From positions 1 through 40,567 of the forward strand of contig JAJYDB010000009.1 of the NCBI GenBank assembly GCA_021777845.1: 40,567 bases of DNA, given 5' to 3'. Position 1 is the first letter of the stretch; each line of letters starts with the position of its first letter. Shown here one piece after another: positions 1 to 7,998 of this stretch. Source of the stretch: Planctomycetota bacterium. Lineage in GTDB: Bacteria; Planctomycetota; Planctomycetia; Isosphaerales; Isosphaeraceae. Under the pieces are notes generated by a model, which was given only the letters and a program-made list of their open reading frames with translations, ran no database searches and had not been told where the DNA came from. Both the position numbers and the translations under genes were made by a program.

Positions 1-397
1 TGAAGCCGAGCGTCAGCGCCATCAGCACCAGCCCGAACCACCAGTTCATCTCGCGCGGCGCGCGATACGCCCCCGCCAGCACCACTTGAAGCAGGTGCAG
101 GCCGAGCAAAATCACCATCGCCTGCGCGCCGAAGTGATGGACGCCGCGAATCAGCCAGCCGAGCGTCATCGTGTCCTGAATGTAGAACACGCTGCCCCAC
201 GCCGTCGACGACCCCGGGCTGTACGACGTCATCAGCAGCAAGCCGGTCGCGAGCTGAATCATGAACGCCGACGTCAACGCCGACCCGAACACATACTTCC
301 AGCGCGCTCCGCCGGGAATCGGCTCCTCAAGCGCCTCGTGCACGAAGCCGCGATAACCCGTGCGGTTGTCGAGCCAATCGGCAAGTCCCTGCATCAT
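1..397 (-). CDS. Cytochrome b (b6-type) N-terminal part, cut by window edge
   Basis: This encodes the membrane haem b subunit of a cytochrome bc/b6f-type quinol oxidase complex. The first 132 residues are visible and the rest lies outside the window. The reading frame gives GWLIRGVHHFGAQAMVILL and then LHLLQVVLAGAYRAPREMNW, which match the helix B region of cytochrome b, with histidines in the positions of the haem ligands. An N-terminal amphipathic segment (QGLADWLDNRTGYRG) is typical of b6-like proteins. The Rieske gene lies immediately upstream on the same strand, so the two form an operon. The ATG at 397 sits 4 bases after the Rieske stop. A TTG at 409 in the same frame has a better-spaced GAGAGGA and would overlap the Rieske stop, so the start is uncertain. 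The family assignment is secure. Confidence 0.9.
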   Translation of the reverse strand, partial: MMQGLADWLDNRTGYRGFVHEALEEPIPGGARWKYVFGSALTSAFMIQLATGLLLMTSYSPGSSTAWGSVFYIQDTMTLGWLIRGVHHFGAQAMVILLGLHLLQVVLAGAYRAPREMNWWFGLVLMALTLGF

Positions 398-401
398 TGT
401 G

Positions 402-929
402 CTAGCCAAGGGGGATCCTCTCCTCGGACTGTGTCCGGAACCGCTCGAACTTGACCTTTACCGTCGGGTCGGCGTCGTCCGAAAGACTCACGTCGAGCCG
501 ATCCATACCGCGCGGCGGAACCTGGTTCAGAGGCGTGCCGTCAAACTTGAACGCGCTCGTGTGACAAGGGCACAGGAAGCTCTTGCCGTCGCCCGAGAGG
601 TTGATCGCGCACCCCAAATGCGGGCACTCCGCGGTAAACGCGATCACCCGTTCCTTCGCCTGCTCCGGCTGCCGGATCAGCCAGACCAATCCAACCGGCT
701 CGGGCGGGTATTTCACCCAGGCGTCCTCGCGAGCCTCAACCACCGGAACCGCCAGCGGTACGCCGACCTTCAAAGGACTGAGCCGCGCCAGCTCGCGAAA
801 CGCACTCGCCCTCGAACCGCGTCGCAGCGGATCAAGCAAGTACGCAACCCCAGGCACCGCAAGCGCCAAAGCCATCAGGTTGCCGACCACCAAAGTACCG
901 ATGCGGGCGAATTCGCGGCGGTTGATCAT
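402..929 (-). CDS. Rieske [2Fe-2S] iron-sulfur protein of a cytochrome bc-type complex
   Basis: This is the Rieske subunit, which takes electrons from quinol and passes them to a cytochrome c. The 175-residue protein starts with MINRREFARIGTLVVGN, a twin-arginine-like N-terminus followed by a hydrophobic segment that anchors it in the membrane. The two cluster-binding boxes are CPHLGC (about residues 102-107) and CPCHTS (about 120-125), supplying two Cys and two His. I chose the ATG at 929 because it directly precedes the RR signal; a longer frame to 992 adds a low-complexity stretch that does not look coding. The cytochrome b gene follows within a few bases, so both subunits are probably made from one mRNA. 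Confidence 0.93.
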   Translation of the reverse strand: MINRREFARIGTLVVGNLMALALAVPGVAYLLDPLRRGSRASAFRELARLSPLKVGVPLAVPVVEAREDAWVKYPPEPVGLVWLIRQPEQAKERVIAFTAECPHLGCAINLSGDGKSFLCPCHTSAFKFDGTPLNQVPPRGMDRLDVSLSDDADPTVKVKFERFRTQSEERIPLG

Positions 930-1096
930 TGTGCGTCTCGTCGCGGTCGCGGGGAGGGAACAACGCGGGACGGCGCCCGCGGGCGGGTTCAAGAGGGTTC
1001 TATCCTAGGAAATCGGTCGACGTCGTTCCAGAGGGTGCCGGAAAGGGAAGCGTCGTTCGACCGCCGCGACGGTCCGATCAAGATGCCCCTTCGTCG

Positions 1097-2092
1097 TTAA
1101 ACCGACGTTTCCAACGCCTGCCGCACCGCCGCCAACACCGCCGCGACCGCACTCTCAAGCGGCTCCGGAAGCGTCGCGCCCGCCGCCGCCTTGTGTCCGC
1201 CCCCTCCAAACACCGCCGCGACACGCGCCACGTCCAGCCCGTTCCGCGACCGCAGGCTCACCTTCACACCGCCGCGGGCCTGCTCGATAAACAAGAGCCC
1301 GACCTCGACCCCCTCCACGCTCACCGTGTAGTCGACCAAATCCTCGGTGTCTTGCGGGATCGCCCCGTTCCTCGACAGATCCTCCCGCGTAATCGTCGCG
1401 TACGACACCCGGCCCTCGAGCGCCGTCCGCAGCCCCGCGAGCATCTCACCCATCAGACGCAGCCGGCCCAGCGTGTTCCGCTCGAAAATCCGCTGGTAGA
1501 TCAGGTGAATCTCCGCCCCCGACTCCACCAGGTCCGCCACTTCGCGAAGCGTGCTCGGACGCGTGTTCGGATGCCGGAACCAGCCGGTATCCATCGCGAT
1601 CGCCGTCAGCAAGCCGTTCGCCATCGACGGCGTGATCGGCACCTGCAAGGCCCGCGCGGCCCGCGCGACCAACGTCCCCGTCGCCTCCGCCGTCACGTCC
1701 TTCAAAAACGTCGCGCCGAGGTCGTCCTGGCTCACGTGATGATCGATCACCACCCGCGGACCCGGGAACGATCGCACAAAATCGACCATGTCGCCCAGTT
1801 GGCTCCACGCCGACAGGTCGAGAATCACCAACACCTCGCGATCGGCCAGATCGCTCGCCTGCACGTCGCCGCCGAAGTGCCGAAAGAGCGTGCCGTCCTC
1901 GTCGAGGAAGTCGTACCGAGGCGGAGTCCGGCTCGAGTTCACGACCCGCACATCTTTCCCTTTCGCCCGCAACAGCCCCGCCATCCCCACCTCGGACCCC
2001 AGCGCGTCGCCGTCCGGACGCACATGCGTCGTCACCAGGAAGCGCTCGTGTTTTTCAAGAATCGCCGCGAGCGGGCTCCAGTCAATCGGCAT
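1097..2092 (-). CDS. nrnA: DHH/DHHA1 phosphoesterase, NrnA-type oligoribonuclease / pAp phosphatase
   Basis: This is a 331-residue protein of the DHH superfamily. Known NrnA proteins degrade very short RNAs and remove the 3' phosphate from pAp in the cytoplasm, using Mn2+. The sequence shows the N-terminal metal-binding motif RPDGDALGSE (about residues 25-34), a mid-domain Asp in VILDLSAWSQLG, the DHH signature in VVIDHHVSQDDLG, and the C-terminal DHHA1 substrate motif FGGGGHKAAAGATL. The length fits the family. AAGGATATCTC precedes the ATG, giving a good ribosome binding site. It lies downstream of the dehydratase gene on the same strand but is separated from it by about 190 bases, so it may have its own promoter. 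Other DHH subfamilies remain possible. Confidence 0.9.
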   Translation of the reverse strand: MPIDWSPLAAILEKHERFLVTTHVRPDGDALGSEVGMAGLLRAKGKDVRVVNSSRTPPRYDFLDEDGTLFRHFGGDVQASDLADREVLVILDLSAWSQLGDMVDFVRSFPGPRVVIDHHVSQDDLGATFLKDVTAEATGTLVARAARALQVPITPSMANGLLTAIAMDTGWFRHPNTRPSTLREVADLVESGAEIHLIYQRIFERNTLGRLRLMGEMLAGLRTALEGRVSYATITREDLSRNGAIPQDTEDLVDYTVSVEGVEVGLLFIEQARGGVKVSLRSRNGLDVARVAAVFGGGGHKAAAGATLPEPLESAVAAVLAAVRQALETSV

Positions 2093-2282
2093 GAGATATC
2101 CTTATCCAAGGTGCGTCACGCGCCGGCTGCGACCAACCGGGAACAAAGGTCCGGCCGTGCCCAAACCATGTTGACGAATGCGACGGCCGGGCCGTTGAGA
2201 ATTCAGCCCCTCGCAAGCGTCCGCCGGCTATTCGTCCATTATCACCAACGACGCCGCCGCACGCGAGAGCGTCTCCGCACGG

Positions 2283-3266
2283 TCACGTCGTGTATTCGTC
2301 AACCCGATACGTGCTCAAGTTGTCTTTGATCCACGCGATCGTCTCCGCGAGCGCCGCTTCGAGCGTGTAGCTCGGACGCCAGCCCCAAAGTTCGGTCGCG
2401 AGCGCCGTCCCCGCGAGCAGCCGGCCAACCTCGCTCGCCGCCGGACGGACGCGCGCCGGGTCCGTCTCCACGCGCAGCTCCTTACCGAGCAACCGGCCCA
2501 CGATCGCGACCAAATCGCCGATCGAGACGTCCTCGCCGCGCCCGATGTTGACCGCGCGACCAACCGCCGCATCGCATTCCGCGATCGCCGCGAAACCCGC
2601 CGCCGTGTCCTTCACATAGGTCAAGTCGCGACGCGTCTCCAAACTGCCCAACTTCAACACCGACCGCGACACCGCCTGGCTGATGATCGTCGGCACAATC
2701 GCGCGCGCCGACTGACGTGGCCCGAAGGTGTTAAACGGCCGCAAAGTCGCTACAGGCAACCCAAACGCCCTAAAGTAACTCTCGCCCAAGGAGTCGGAGG
2801 CAATCTTGGTCGCGGCGTACGGCGATTGACCACAGAGCGGGTGCGCCTCGTCGATCGGCGTATAGCGAGCTGTACCATACACTTCCGACGTCGACGTAAG
2901 CACGACGCGTTCCAAATTCGCGCTCGCTCGGCAGGCGTCGAGCACATGCGCAGTCCCCACCACGTTCGTCTGCACGACGTCGAGCGGGTTCTGATACGAA
3001 TACGGGATCGCGATCAAAGCGCCGAGGTGAAACACCCACGCGCGCCCTTCGACGGCCCGTCGGACAGCCTCGTGGTCCTTCAAATCCCCGCGGTGCACCT
3101 CGACCGCGTCACGGACATCACGGTCGAGCCGGTCCAGCCAACCGCGATCGTCGCGCCCGTTGTATCGAACGAACGCACGGACCTCGTGCCCCGCGCGCAC
3201 CAGCGCCTCGGTCAGATGGCTGCCGATGAACCCCCCCGCCCCCGTCACCAACACCCGCTTACCCAT
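2283..3266 (-). CDS. LegB-like NAD-dependent nucleotide-sugar 4,6-dehydratase (extended SDR)
   Basis: This is a 327-residue extended short-chain dehydrogenase. The N-terminus has the NAD-binding GAGGFIGSHL, the active-site region is TSTSEVYGTA followed by SPYAATKIASD (YxxxK), and RPFNTFGPRQSARAIVPT follows. These features resemble the LegB group, which converts a nucleotide-linked GlcNAc to its 4-keto-6-deoxy form on the way to legionaminic-type sugars. The ATG at 3266 has GAGGGGAG upstream at normal distance; the frame stays open to 3488 but the extension looks non-coding. No other legionaminic-acid genes (aminotransferase, NeuB-like synthase, cytidylyltransferase) are in the window, so its pathway here is unproven. 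A UDP-glucose 4-epimerase-like activity is an alternative. Confidence 0.85.
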   Translation of the reverse strand: MGKRVLVTGAGGFIGSHLTEALVRAGHEVRAFVRYNGRDDRGWLDRLDRDVRDAVEVHRGDLKDHEAVRRAVEGRAWVFHLGALIAIPYSYQNPLDVVQTNVVGTAHVLDACRASANLERVVLTSTSEVYGTARYTPIDEAHPLCGQSPYAATKIASDSLGESYFRAFGLPVATLRPFNTFGPRQSARAIVPTIISQAVSRSVLKLGSLETRRDLTYVKDTAAGFAAIAECDAAVGRAVNIGRGEDVSIGDLVAIVGRLLGKELRVETDPARVRPAASEVGRLLAGTALATELWGWRPSYTLEAALAETIAWIKDNLSTYRVDEYTT

Positions 3267-3520
3267 GCAATCACTCCCCTCGGTATCGCCGCGTCGCGCG
3301 CCATCGTACGACTTTTCCCGAGACCGGCAACGCGAACCCGGATCCTCGGCCCCCCTACCCGATCGCCCGACCACGACACCACGCACCCACGCTCGCCCTC
3401 GACATCGTGCGACTTGCCGGGCAAACTCCGAATGTCTTCGTACTTCCCTCGCGGACTCGCTCTCGTGAGCCAAAAACACAGTTGGCAAGAGTTGGCCGAG
3501 TGCGCTCGATCCACCTCGTT

Positions 3521-3546
3521 TGACAAAACGAAGCCAATCGAGGTTA
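3521..3546 (+). repeat. Dispersed repeat TGACRAAACGAAGCCAA, copy 1
   Basis: This 26-base unit starts with TGACAAAACGAAGCCAATCG. It matches copy 2 at 3691-3716 in 24 of 26 positions, 170 bases away and in the same orientation. The core also recurs twice, in inverted orientation to each other, at 17097-17170. All four copies are outside genes. Confidence 0.7.
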
Positions 3547-3690
3547 AGGGCTTTGAAATTAAGGCTTTACGGTGACCACTCTGCTCGCCTGCCAGGTGCT
3601 CGTCGGTGCGCGGCGCTCAGGAATGGCCGGACTGGCGTGTTTCGGTTCAACTCCGCGTCGCGACGGTCTCGTGTATCAAAATCGAGCGTC

Positions 3691-3716
3691 TGACGAAACG
3701 AAGCCAATCGATGTTA
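3691..3716 (+). repeat. Dispersed repeat TGACRAAACGAAGCCAA, copy 2
   Basis: This unit starts with TGACGAAACGAAGCCAATCG and differs from copy 1 at two positions. Translated in one frame the core reads TKPI, so such repeats can appear as short spurious peptides in gene predictions. Confidence 0.7.
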
Positions 3717-4033
3717 TCTTCCGCTATAGCTTCAGTTTATGAGCGCAATGCTGTTGGGCTTGTACACTAGGTGCCGCTGCGCCGCGCGCATCGCTCGGGC
3801 GGGCCGCGAGGCCCTTCGGTACCCAGCGGCCGCGCGAGGTCGCCGGACCAGGATTTCTCTCCGTAACCCGACCTGCCTTGCTGATCTTACTTTTCTCGTT
3901 AAAGGACCCAGATTGCCTCGTCGATGATGTTTAACAGCCGTTTGGGAATGATTCCTGAATCACACAACCAGCTTCGGAAGATGGATGGATGTCATCGCCG
4001 TGGTGGGGACTTTGCCGGGAGAGGTCACGCGCT

Positions 4034-5026
4034 ATGGGTTTGCGCATTGTGCTTGTGAGCATGGTCGCGGGGTTGGGGATGACACTGCCCACCCGCGACG
4101 ACGTGAAACAGTGGTCGCATTCCGCGGAACTGTGGATGAATGCACGGCTTGCGGAGTGGGACTCCGGGATGCCCAACGATCAGCGTGCTTTTGCGCTGAC
4201 GGCGATTGAGCCGAGCCGGAAGCCGGCCGAGGCGGAGACCTCGTGGATCGTCGAAAACGTCGACGCCGGGTTGTCCGACACGATCGGCGACTGCTTTTCG
4301 ACCGAGGGCGAGGCCCTCACGCGGCACGCCCGGCGACCGAGCCTCGATCGTCCGGCCGCGGTCGCGATCGTCGCGAACACTCCCGCGCCGCAAGTCAAAC
4401 CAGAACCGAAGTCCAAGGCGGCAATCAGCTTCGAGCCGATGATCGCGCCGGCCGACCTGTACGAGGGGCTGGCGTTCGCGATCAACCGCGCCGCCGACGG
4501 CCTCTCGACCCCGACCCCCGCGTTGTCCGCAACGACTCCGCCGTCGATCAGTCTGGCCAACATCCAGCCAACGCGGTTCGGCCCGCTCCCGCGCACCAGG
4601 GCAAGCTTGATCCAGCCGGTCGAAATCGTGACGGCGGTCGAGCCTCCTCCCGCGCGGGAAGCGTCGCCGAAAGTCGTCGCGACCAAGCCGCAAGTTAATT
4701 CTGAGCAGGATCTTGCGTGGTCCGAGCCGGCCGACGACACGGCCGCTCTCGACTGCGGGGCAACCTTCGTGATGAGTTGGAACGAGGAGCCTGCTCCGAC
4801 CCCGAGCGGCGAAGTCACCGTTTCGTCGACTTCGGCGCGCGACTCCTCGGTCTCGGACCCCGCCCCGGCGGTCCCGAGCGATCGCGGCGAGACGCGTCGC
4901 GAGACAAACCCGCCCGTGCTGGAGACCGACCGCGACCTCGGCCGCGCCGTGCGACTGACGCGCGAGGCCGTTCACGCCTGGGCCAACTTGTTCCACGGCC
5001 CCGCGATCGTCACTCTCGCCCGCTAA
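4034..5026 (+). CDS. Secreted Pro/Ala-rich hypothetical protein
   Basis: I do not recognise this 330-residue protein. The ATG at 4034 has GGGAGAGG about nine bases upstream and begins MGLRIVLVSMVAGLGMTLP, a short hydrophobic segment that could be a signal peptide. An alternative ATG at 3989 would put 15 residues ahead of the hydrophobic stretch. The rest is rich in Pro, Ala, Ser, Thr and Glu, with no obvious fold, and looks like a long disordered segment. A short segment near the C-terminus (RAVRLTREAVHAWANLFHG) is helical and may be the only ordered part. A strong hairpin follows the gene at about 60 bases. Function is unknown; export is an inference. Confidence 0.65.
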   Translation: MGLRIVLVSMVAGLGMTLPTRDDVKQWSHSAELWMNARLAEWDSGMPNDQRAFALTAIEPSRKPAEAETSWIVENVDAGLSDTIGDCFSTEGEALTRHARRPSLDRPAAVAIVANTPAPQVKPEPKSKAAISFEPMIAPADLYEGLAFAINRAADGLSTPTPALSATTPPSISLANIQPTRFGPLPRTRASLIQPVEIVTAVEPPPAREASPKVVATKPQVNSEQDLAWSEPADDTAALDCGATFVMSWNEEPAPTPSGEVTVSSTSARDSSVSDPAPAVPSDRGETRRETNPPVLETDRDLGRAVRLTREAVHAWANLFHGPAIVTLAR

Positions 5027-5087
5027 GGCCAAACCGCTCAATTCTTCTCATCGCACTCATAACGCGAGCGGGTTATCCTCTGCGAAC

Positions 5088-5134
5088 AGGCCCGGCGTTC
5101 TCCTCACTTCGCGAGGACGCCGGGCCTTGCTGTT
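5088..5134 (+). terminator. Hairpin terminator after the 4034 gene
   Basis: A perfect 11-base stem (AGGCCCGGCGT at 5088-5098 with ACGCCGGGCCT at 5117-5127) is followed by TGCTGTTT. The loop can form an inner TCCTC/GAGGA stem. It lies between convergent genes and could act in both directions, although the T-run is weak. Confidence 0.65.
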
Positions 5135-5221
5135 TCGATGTGTGCCGAGCCGCCCGAGGGTCGCAAAGCCGCGGCGATCCGCCAAACAAAACGCGTTCGA
5201 GCGATCGTTCCCGCCTTACCG

Positions 5222-5644
5222 TCATCCCAACTCAACTTCGTCGATCGGTCCGATCCCTGCACCGTCGTCGTTCACTTCAGGCTCTTCCACGGTCACAAGT
5301 TTGCGATAACCCAGACTCAGCGCGACCTCGATCACTTCCCGGTGCGTGGGGAATGTCTTGCCATTTAACTCCTTAAAACGCTGGATTGCGTTCATGAATT
5401 CGAGTTCGTCGTCGGTATATTGTTTCTCAAAGGTTGTCGGGTCGATGCGTCGTCGGCGTTCCTTGCGTTCGCGACGCTCGGTCGGAGCGGTGCCGGGAGC
5501 GACGACGGGTCCGGCCCCGCGACGTTCGCGGCCTTCGCGACGGTCATGAAACAGCGTGTCGGCCGGATATGCGGAAAAATCGAATTTCGGAGCCGACTCG
5601 GTCGTCAACTTGTCAAGCGGGGGCGAGTCGTCCGGGATCTTCAT
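5222..5644 (-). CDS. Hypothetical protein with conserved-looking helical C-terminal domain
   Basis: This is a 140-residue protein. The N-terminal half is charged and likely disordered (FDFSAYPADTLFHDRREGRE followed by an Arg-rich run). The C-terminal part, about residues 78-120, reads DDELEFMNAIQRFKELNGK and then FPTHREVIEVALSLGYRKL. This has the helix-turn-helix rhythm and the 'read ahead then grow' style often seen in small planctomycete proteins of unknown function. The ATG at 5644 is preceded by GCGGAG at about 11 bases. The frame stays open far upstream but the extension is basic and low-complexity, so I reject it. DNA binding is a guess from helix pattern only. Confidence 0.65.
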   Translation of the reverse strand: MKIPDDSPPLDKLTTESAPKFDFSAYPADTLFHDRREGRERRGAGPVVAPGTAPTERRERKERRRRIDPTTFEKQYTDDELEFMNAIQRFKELNGKTFPTHREVIEVALSLGYRKLVTVEEPEVNDDGAGIGPIDEVELG

Positions 5645-6160
5645 AGGATGGGCACTCCGCTCGATCGGACCAGTGATTCGTTTTTGAATTCTCGCAAGCC
5701 GACCGCGGCGGCTACGAGCTTCTCGAGATCCAGAGGCATACGTTCCGCGGCTGTCCTTTTCTTGGTCTTCCCTGAAAGGCTTAGAACGACGCGGCTCGAC
5801 TGTCAATTCGGCGTGTGATTTCCGCGGTCGGCGATTCGTGCCCGCGCACCGCGATTTTTTTTCGAAGGTTTGCGCCTCTGAGACGTTCGGACGGATTTTT
5901 TCTCGGCTCCGCGGCGGGTCGGGGCTGATTCCGTGTGTCATAATGAGGAATGTGCCGCCGCGCCGTCGGCTCCCGCAGACCTTGCCGGGCGACAGCGATT
6001 CTCCGCGCGACCGCTCTTTTGGGCGGGTTCGAAGCGTGGAGGAGCGAGTCGCGGGCAAGCGATTGAAGCGGTTCGACTTCGCGTGGTAGACTATTTTTGT
6101 TGGGTGACTGCGCCTCCCCGGTTCTTGCGCCGGACGACCCTTCTTGGGAGTATTGCGAAC
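5645..6160. promoter_or_regulatory. Divergent intergenic region with a candidate sigma70-type promoter
   Basis: About 515 bases separate the minus-strand gene starting at 5644 and the plus-strand gene starting at 6161. No gene is visible. On the plus strand, TTGAAG (6063-6068) and TAGACT (6087-6092) are 18 bases apart and lie about 70 bases before the ATG at 6161, so they are a candidate promoter for the STN/TPR gene. This is pattern matching only. Confidence 0.35.
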
Positions 6161-7828
6161 ATGTCTCGATCCTCGCGGATGTTGAGAGGCGTTGGCGGAT
6201 GGGCGCTGGGCGGCGTGCTGCTCGCTCCTTGGTCGCTCGCCGCGGCCGACGACACCTCTTCGCTGACTCGGCAATTGACTGAGCTTGGGCGTCAGGCCGA
6301 GAAGCTTGGCCGTGCCGACGACGCCGGCGGTTATTACCGCAAAGCGCTCGAGCTTGATCCGTCAAATGTCGCGGCGAAGAAGGGGCTGGACGCCGCGATC
6401 AAGCGCGTCTCGATGCTCCAGGCGCCCGCCGAGGGCGACAAGTCGAAAGCCGAGAACAAAACCGACGCGAAGCCCCTCCCCGACGGCGGCCTGCAGGCAA
6501 CCATCGAAAACGCCGCGAAAATGGACGAGGTCGCTCGCCAGGAACTCACCGACAACATTCGCAAGCGGATGCAGGAGGCCCGCGAGCTGACGAACTCCGG
6601 TCAACCCGAGGCGGCGTACAACGCACTCCGGCTGGCGCAGACGGTGGTTCGAGCCGACGACAAGGCGGGCGAAGCCCTCAAGCGAGACCTCGATCGCCAA
6701 ATCCAAAACCAGATGCTCGACACCCTCCGCAAGGAGGAGTTGGTCCAGCAGAAGCGTGCCGAGGCGGAGCGACTGGAGGCGATTTCCGAGCAGAACATGC
6801 GGGCCGTTGATCAACTCGCAAACGAGCAGTACCGCGTCAATACGATGATGACGCAGTTCGACGCCTTGATGTCGCGCGGCAACTACAACATCGCCTACGC
6901 GGCGGGTATCGGCAGCGTCGACGACATCATGGACAACACGCAACCGTTCGAGGACGCACGCGACCTTGCCCAGAAGGCCGGAGCCTTGGCTCCCTACAAC
7001 ACCGCGCCCGCGGCGGGCAAGTTCGTGGCGCAGACGTCGGCGTTCTATCAGCAGCAGATCCTTTACGACCTCGCGAAGGAATATTACTACATGTTGACGA
7101 TGGAGGACGTCGACCGCGCCGCCGTCCCCTTCCCGGACAACAAAGTGATCCAGTACCCGCAGGCGGCTCGTTGGCGAGCCATCTCCGAGCTTCGCATCAA
7201 GCGTTACTCGAAGATCGACCTGCTCTATCGCGACCCGAAAACGCAGAACATCATCGAGCAACTCGAGCGACCGATCACGATGTCGTTTCCGACCGAGACA
7301 TCGCTTGAAGAAGTCCTCAAGTACGTGAAGTCGGCGACCCAAGGCCCGAACGACGCCGGCATTCAGATCTATCTCGACCCCGTCGGGCTCTCCGAGGCCG
7401 ACAAGACGCCGTCTTCGCCGGTGACGATCGACCTGGAAGGCATTCCCCTTAAAACAACCTTGCGACTGATCTTGAAGCAGCTCGGTCTGACCTACACCGT
7501 GAAGGACGGGATGATCACGATCACGTCGGAAACATCCGACGACCAGCCGACCGAGATTCGCGTCTACCCGGTGGCCGACCTTGCCTTGATTCCGATGTCG
7601 CTGATGATGGGCGGCGGCGGCGGCATGATGGGTGGCGGTATGGGCGGCGGCATGATGGGCGGCGGTATGGGTGGTATGGGCGGTGGAATGGGCGGCGGTA
7701 TGGGCGGTATGGGCGGCGGCATGGGCGGCGGCATGATGGGCGGCGGTATGGGCGGTATGATGTCGATCGGCCTCGAACCGCAGGACGCGCCCTCCCAGAG
7801 CGCCTTCACGGAAAAAAAAAGCAACTGA
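6161..7828 (+). CDS. Secreted TPR / STN-like domain protein with Gly-Met-rich tail
   Basis: This 555-residue protein begins with a signal peptide ending near PWSLAAADD and a TPR-like segment (LGRADDAGGYYRKALELDP). A long charged helical region covers about residues 100-330. A domain at about 364-455 (ERPITMSFPTETSLEEVLKY, then VTIDLEGIPLKTTLRLILKQ and LGLTYTVKDGMITITS) has the shape of the STN/secretin N-terminal fold found in outer-membrane gating proteins. The last ~75 residues are GGGM/MMGGG repeats and then a short tail. GGGAG lies at normal distance before the ATG. The stop comes six bases after a run of nine A (7812-7820), and the -1 frame continues open into the next gene, so this may be the first half of a longer protein. 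Role unknown; periplasmic location inferred. Confidence 0.8.
   Translation: MSRSSRMLRGVGGWALGGVLLAPWSLAAADDTSSLTRQLTELGRQAEKLGRADDAGGYYRKALELDPSNVAAKKGLDAAIKRVSMLQAPAEGDKSKAENKTDAKPLPDGGLQATIENAAKMDEVARQELTDNIRKRMQEARELTNSGQPEAAYNALRLAQTVVRADDKAGEALKRDLDRQIQNQMLDTLRKEELVQQKRAEAERLEAISEQNMRAVDQLANEQYRVNTMMTQFDALMSRGNYNIAYAAGIGSVDDIMDNTQPFEDARDLAQKAGALAPYNTAPAAGKFVAQTSAFYQQQILYDLAKEYYYMLTMEDVDRAAVPFPDNKVIQYPQAARWRAISELRIKRYSKIDLLYRDPKTQNIIEQLERPITMSFPTETSLEEVLKYVKSATQGPNDAGIQIYLDPVGLSEADKTPSSPVTIDLEGIPLKTTLRLILKQLGLTYTVKDGMITITSETSDDQPTEIRVYPVADLALIPMSLMMGGGGGMMGGGMGGGMMGGGMGGMGGGMGGGMGGMGGGMGGGMMGGGMGGMMSIGLEPQDAPSQSAFTEKKSN
7602..7759 (+). repeat. GGC/GGT-ATG low-complexity coding repeat
   Basis: This is an imperfect array of ATGGGCGGC / ATGATGGGCGGC units encoding alternating Met and Gly runs (for example MMGGGMGGGMMGGGMGGMGG). 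It makes up the tail of the STN/TPR protein. Such an array is prone to length change by slippage. Confidence 0.85.
7811..7820 (+). other. GA9 slippery run joining two reading frames
   Basis: In the frame of the upstream gene the run reads GAA AAA AAA AGC AAC TGA. The -1 frame reads on as AAG CAA CTG and has no stop until 9195. The sequence A AAA AAA is a known -1 slippage heptamer type, and runs of nine A are also known sites of transcriptional slippage. Either would fuse the 6161 and 7999 genes. A miscounted homopolymer in the assembly would look identical. Confidence 0.5.
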
Positions 7829-7998
7829 GTCGGGTCGGCTCTGAGAGCAAATCCGCAGCAACCAACGACCGGGACGCGCAGGGTTCGCCCACGCGTCCCG
7901 GCTCGCTTTCGAAGCCCGGCGCCTCGACGTCGAAACCCGCGCGCGACGACCGGCCGTCGATCAAGCACAAACCCGCGGGGGCCGCGGATCGCGGCATC

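Larger units (their letters stand above)
3267..4033. other. Gene-free stretch containing two direct repeats
   Basis: I see no convincing gene in this roughly 770-base stretch between the dehydratase and the next plus-strand gene. A frame at 3739-3927 has no ribosome binding site and its translation is arginine-rich with no recognisable features. The stretch does hold two near-identical 26-base direct repeats, listed separately. The promoters of the two divergent flanking genes should lie here, but I could not define them with confidence. Confidence 0.6.

Noticed and set aside
1009-1070. Imperfect inverted repeat CGGTCGACG / CGTTCGACCG upstream of the Rieske gene
   Set aside because: Short, with a long mostly unpaired spacer and no T-run; likely chance in GC-rich sequence.
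3739-3927. A plus-strand frame of 62 codons
   Set aside because: No ribosome binding site, Arg-rich translation and no similarity to anything I recognise.
5645-6274. N-terminal extension of the minus-strand gene at 5222
   Set aside because: The extension is basic and low-complexity, overlaps the start of the STN/TPR gene and lacks protein-like features.
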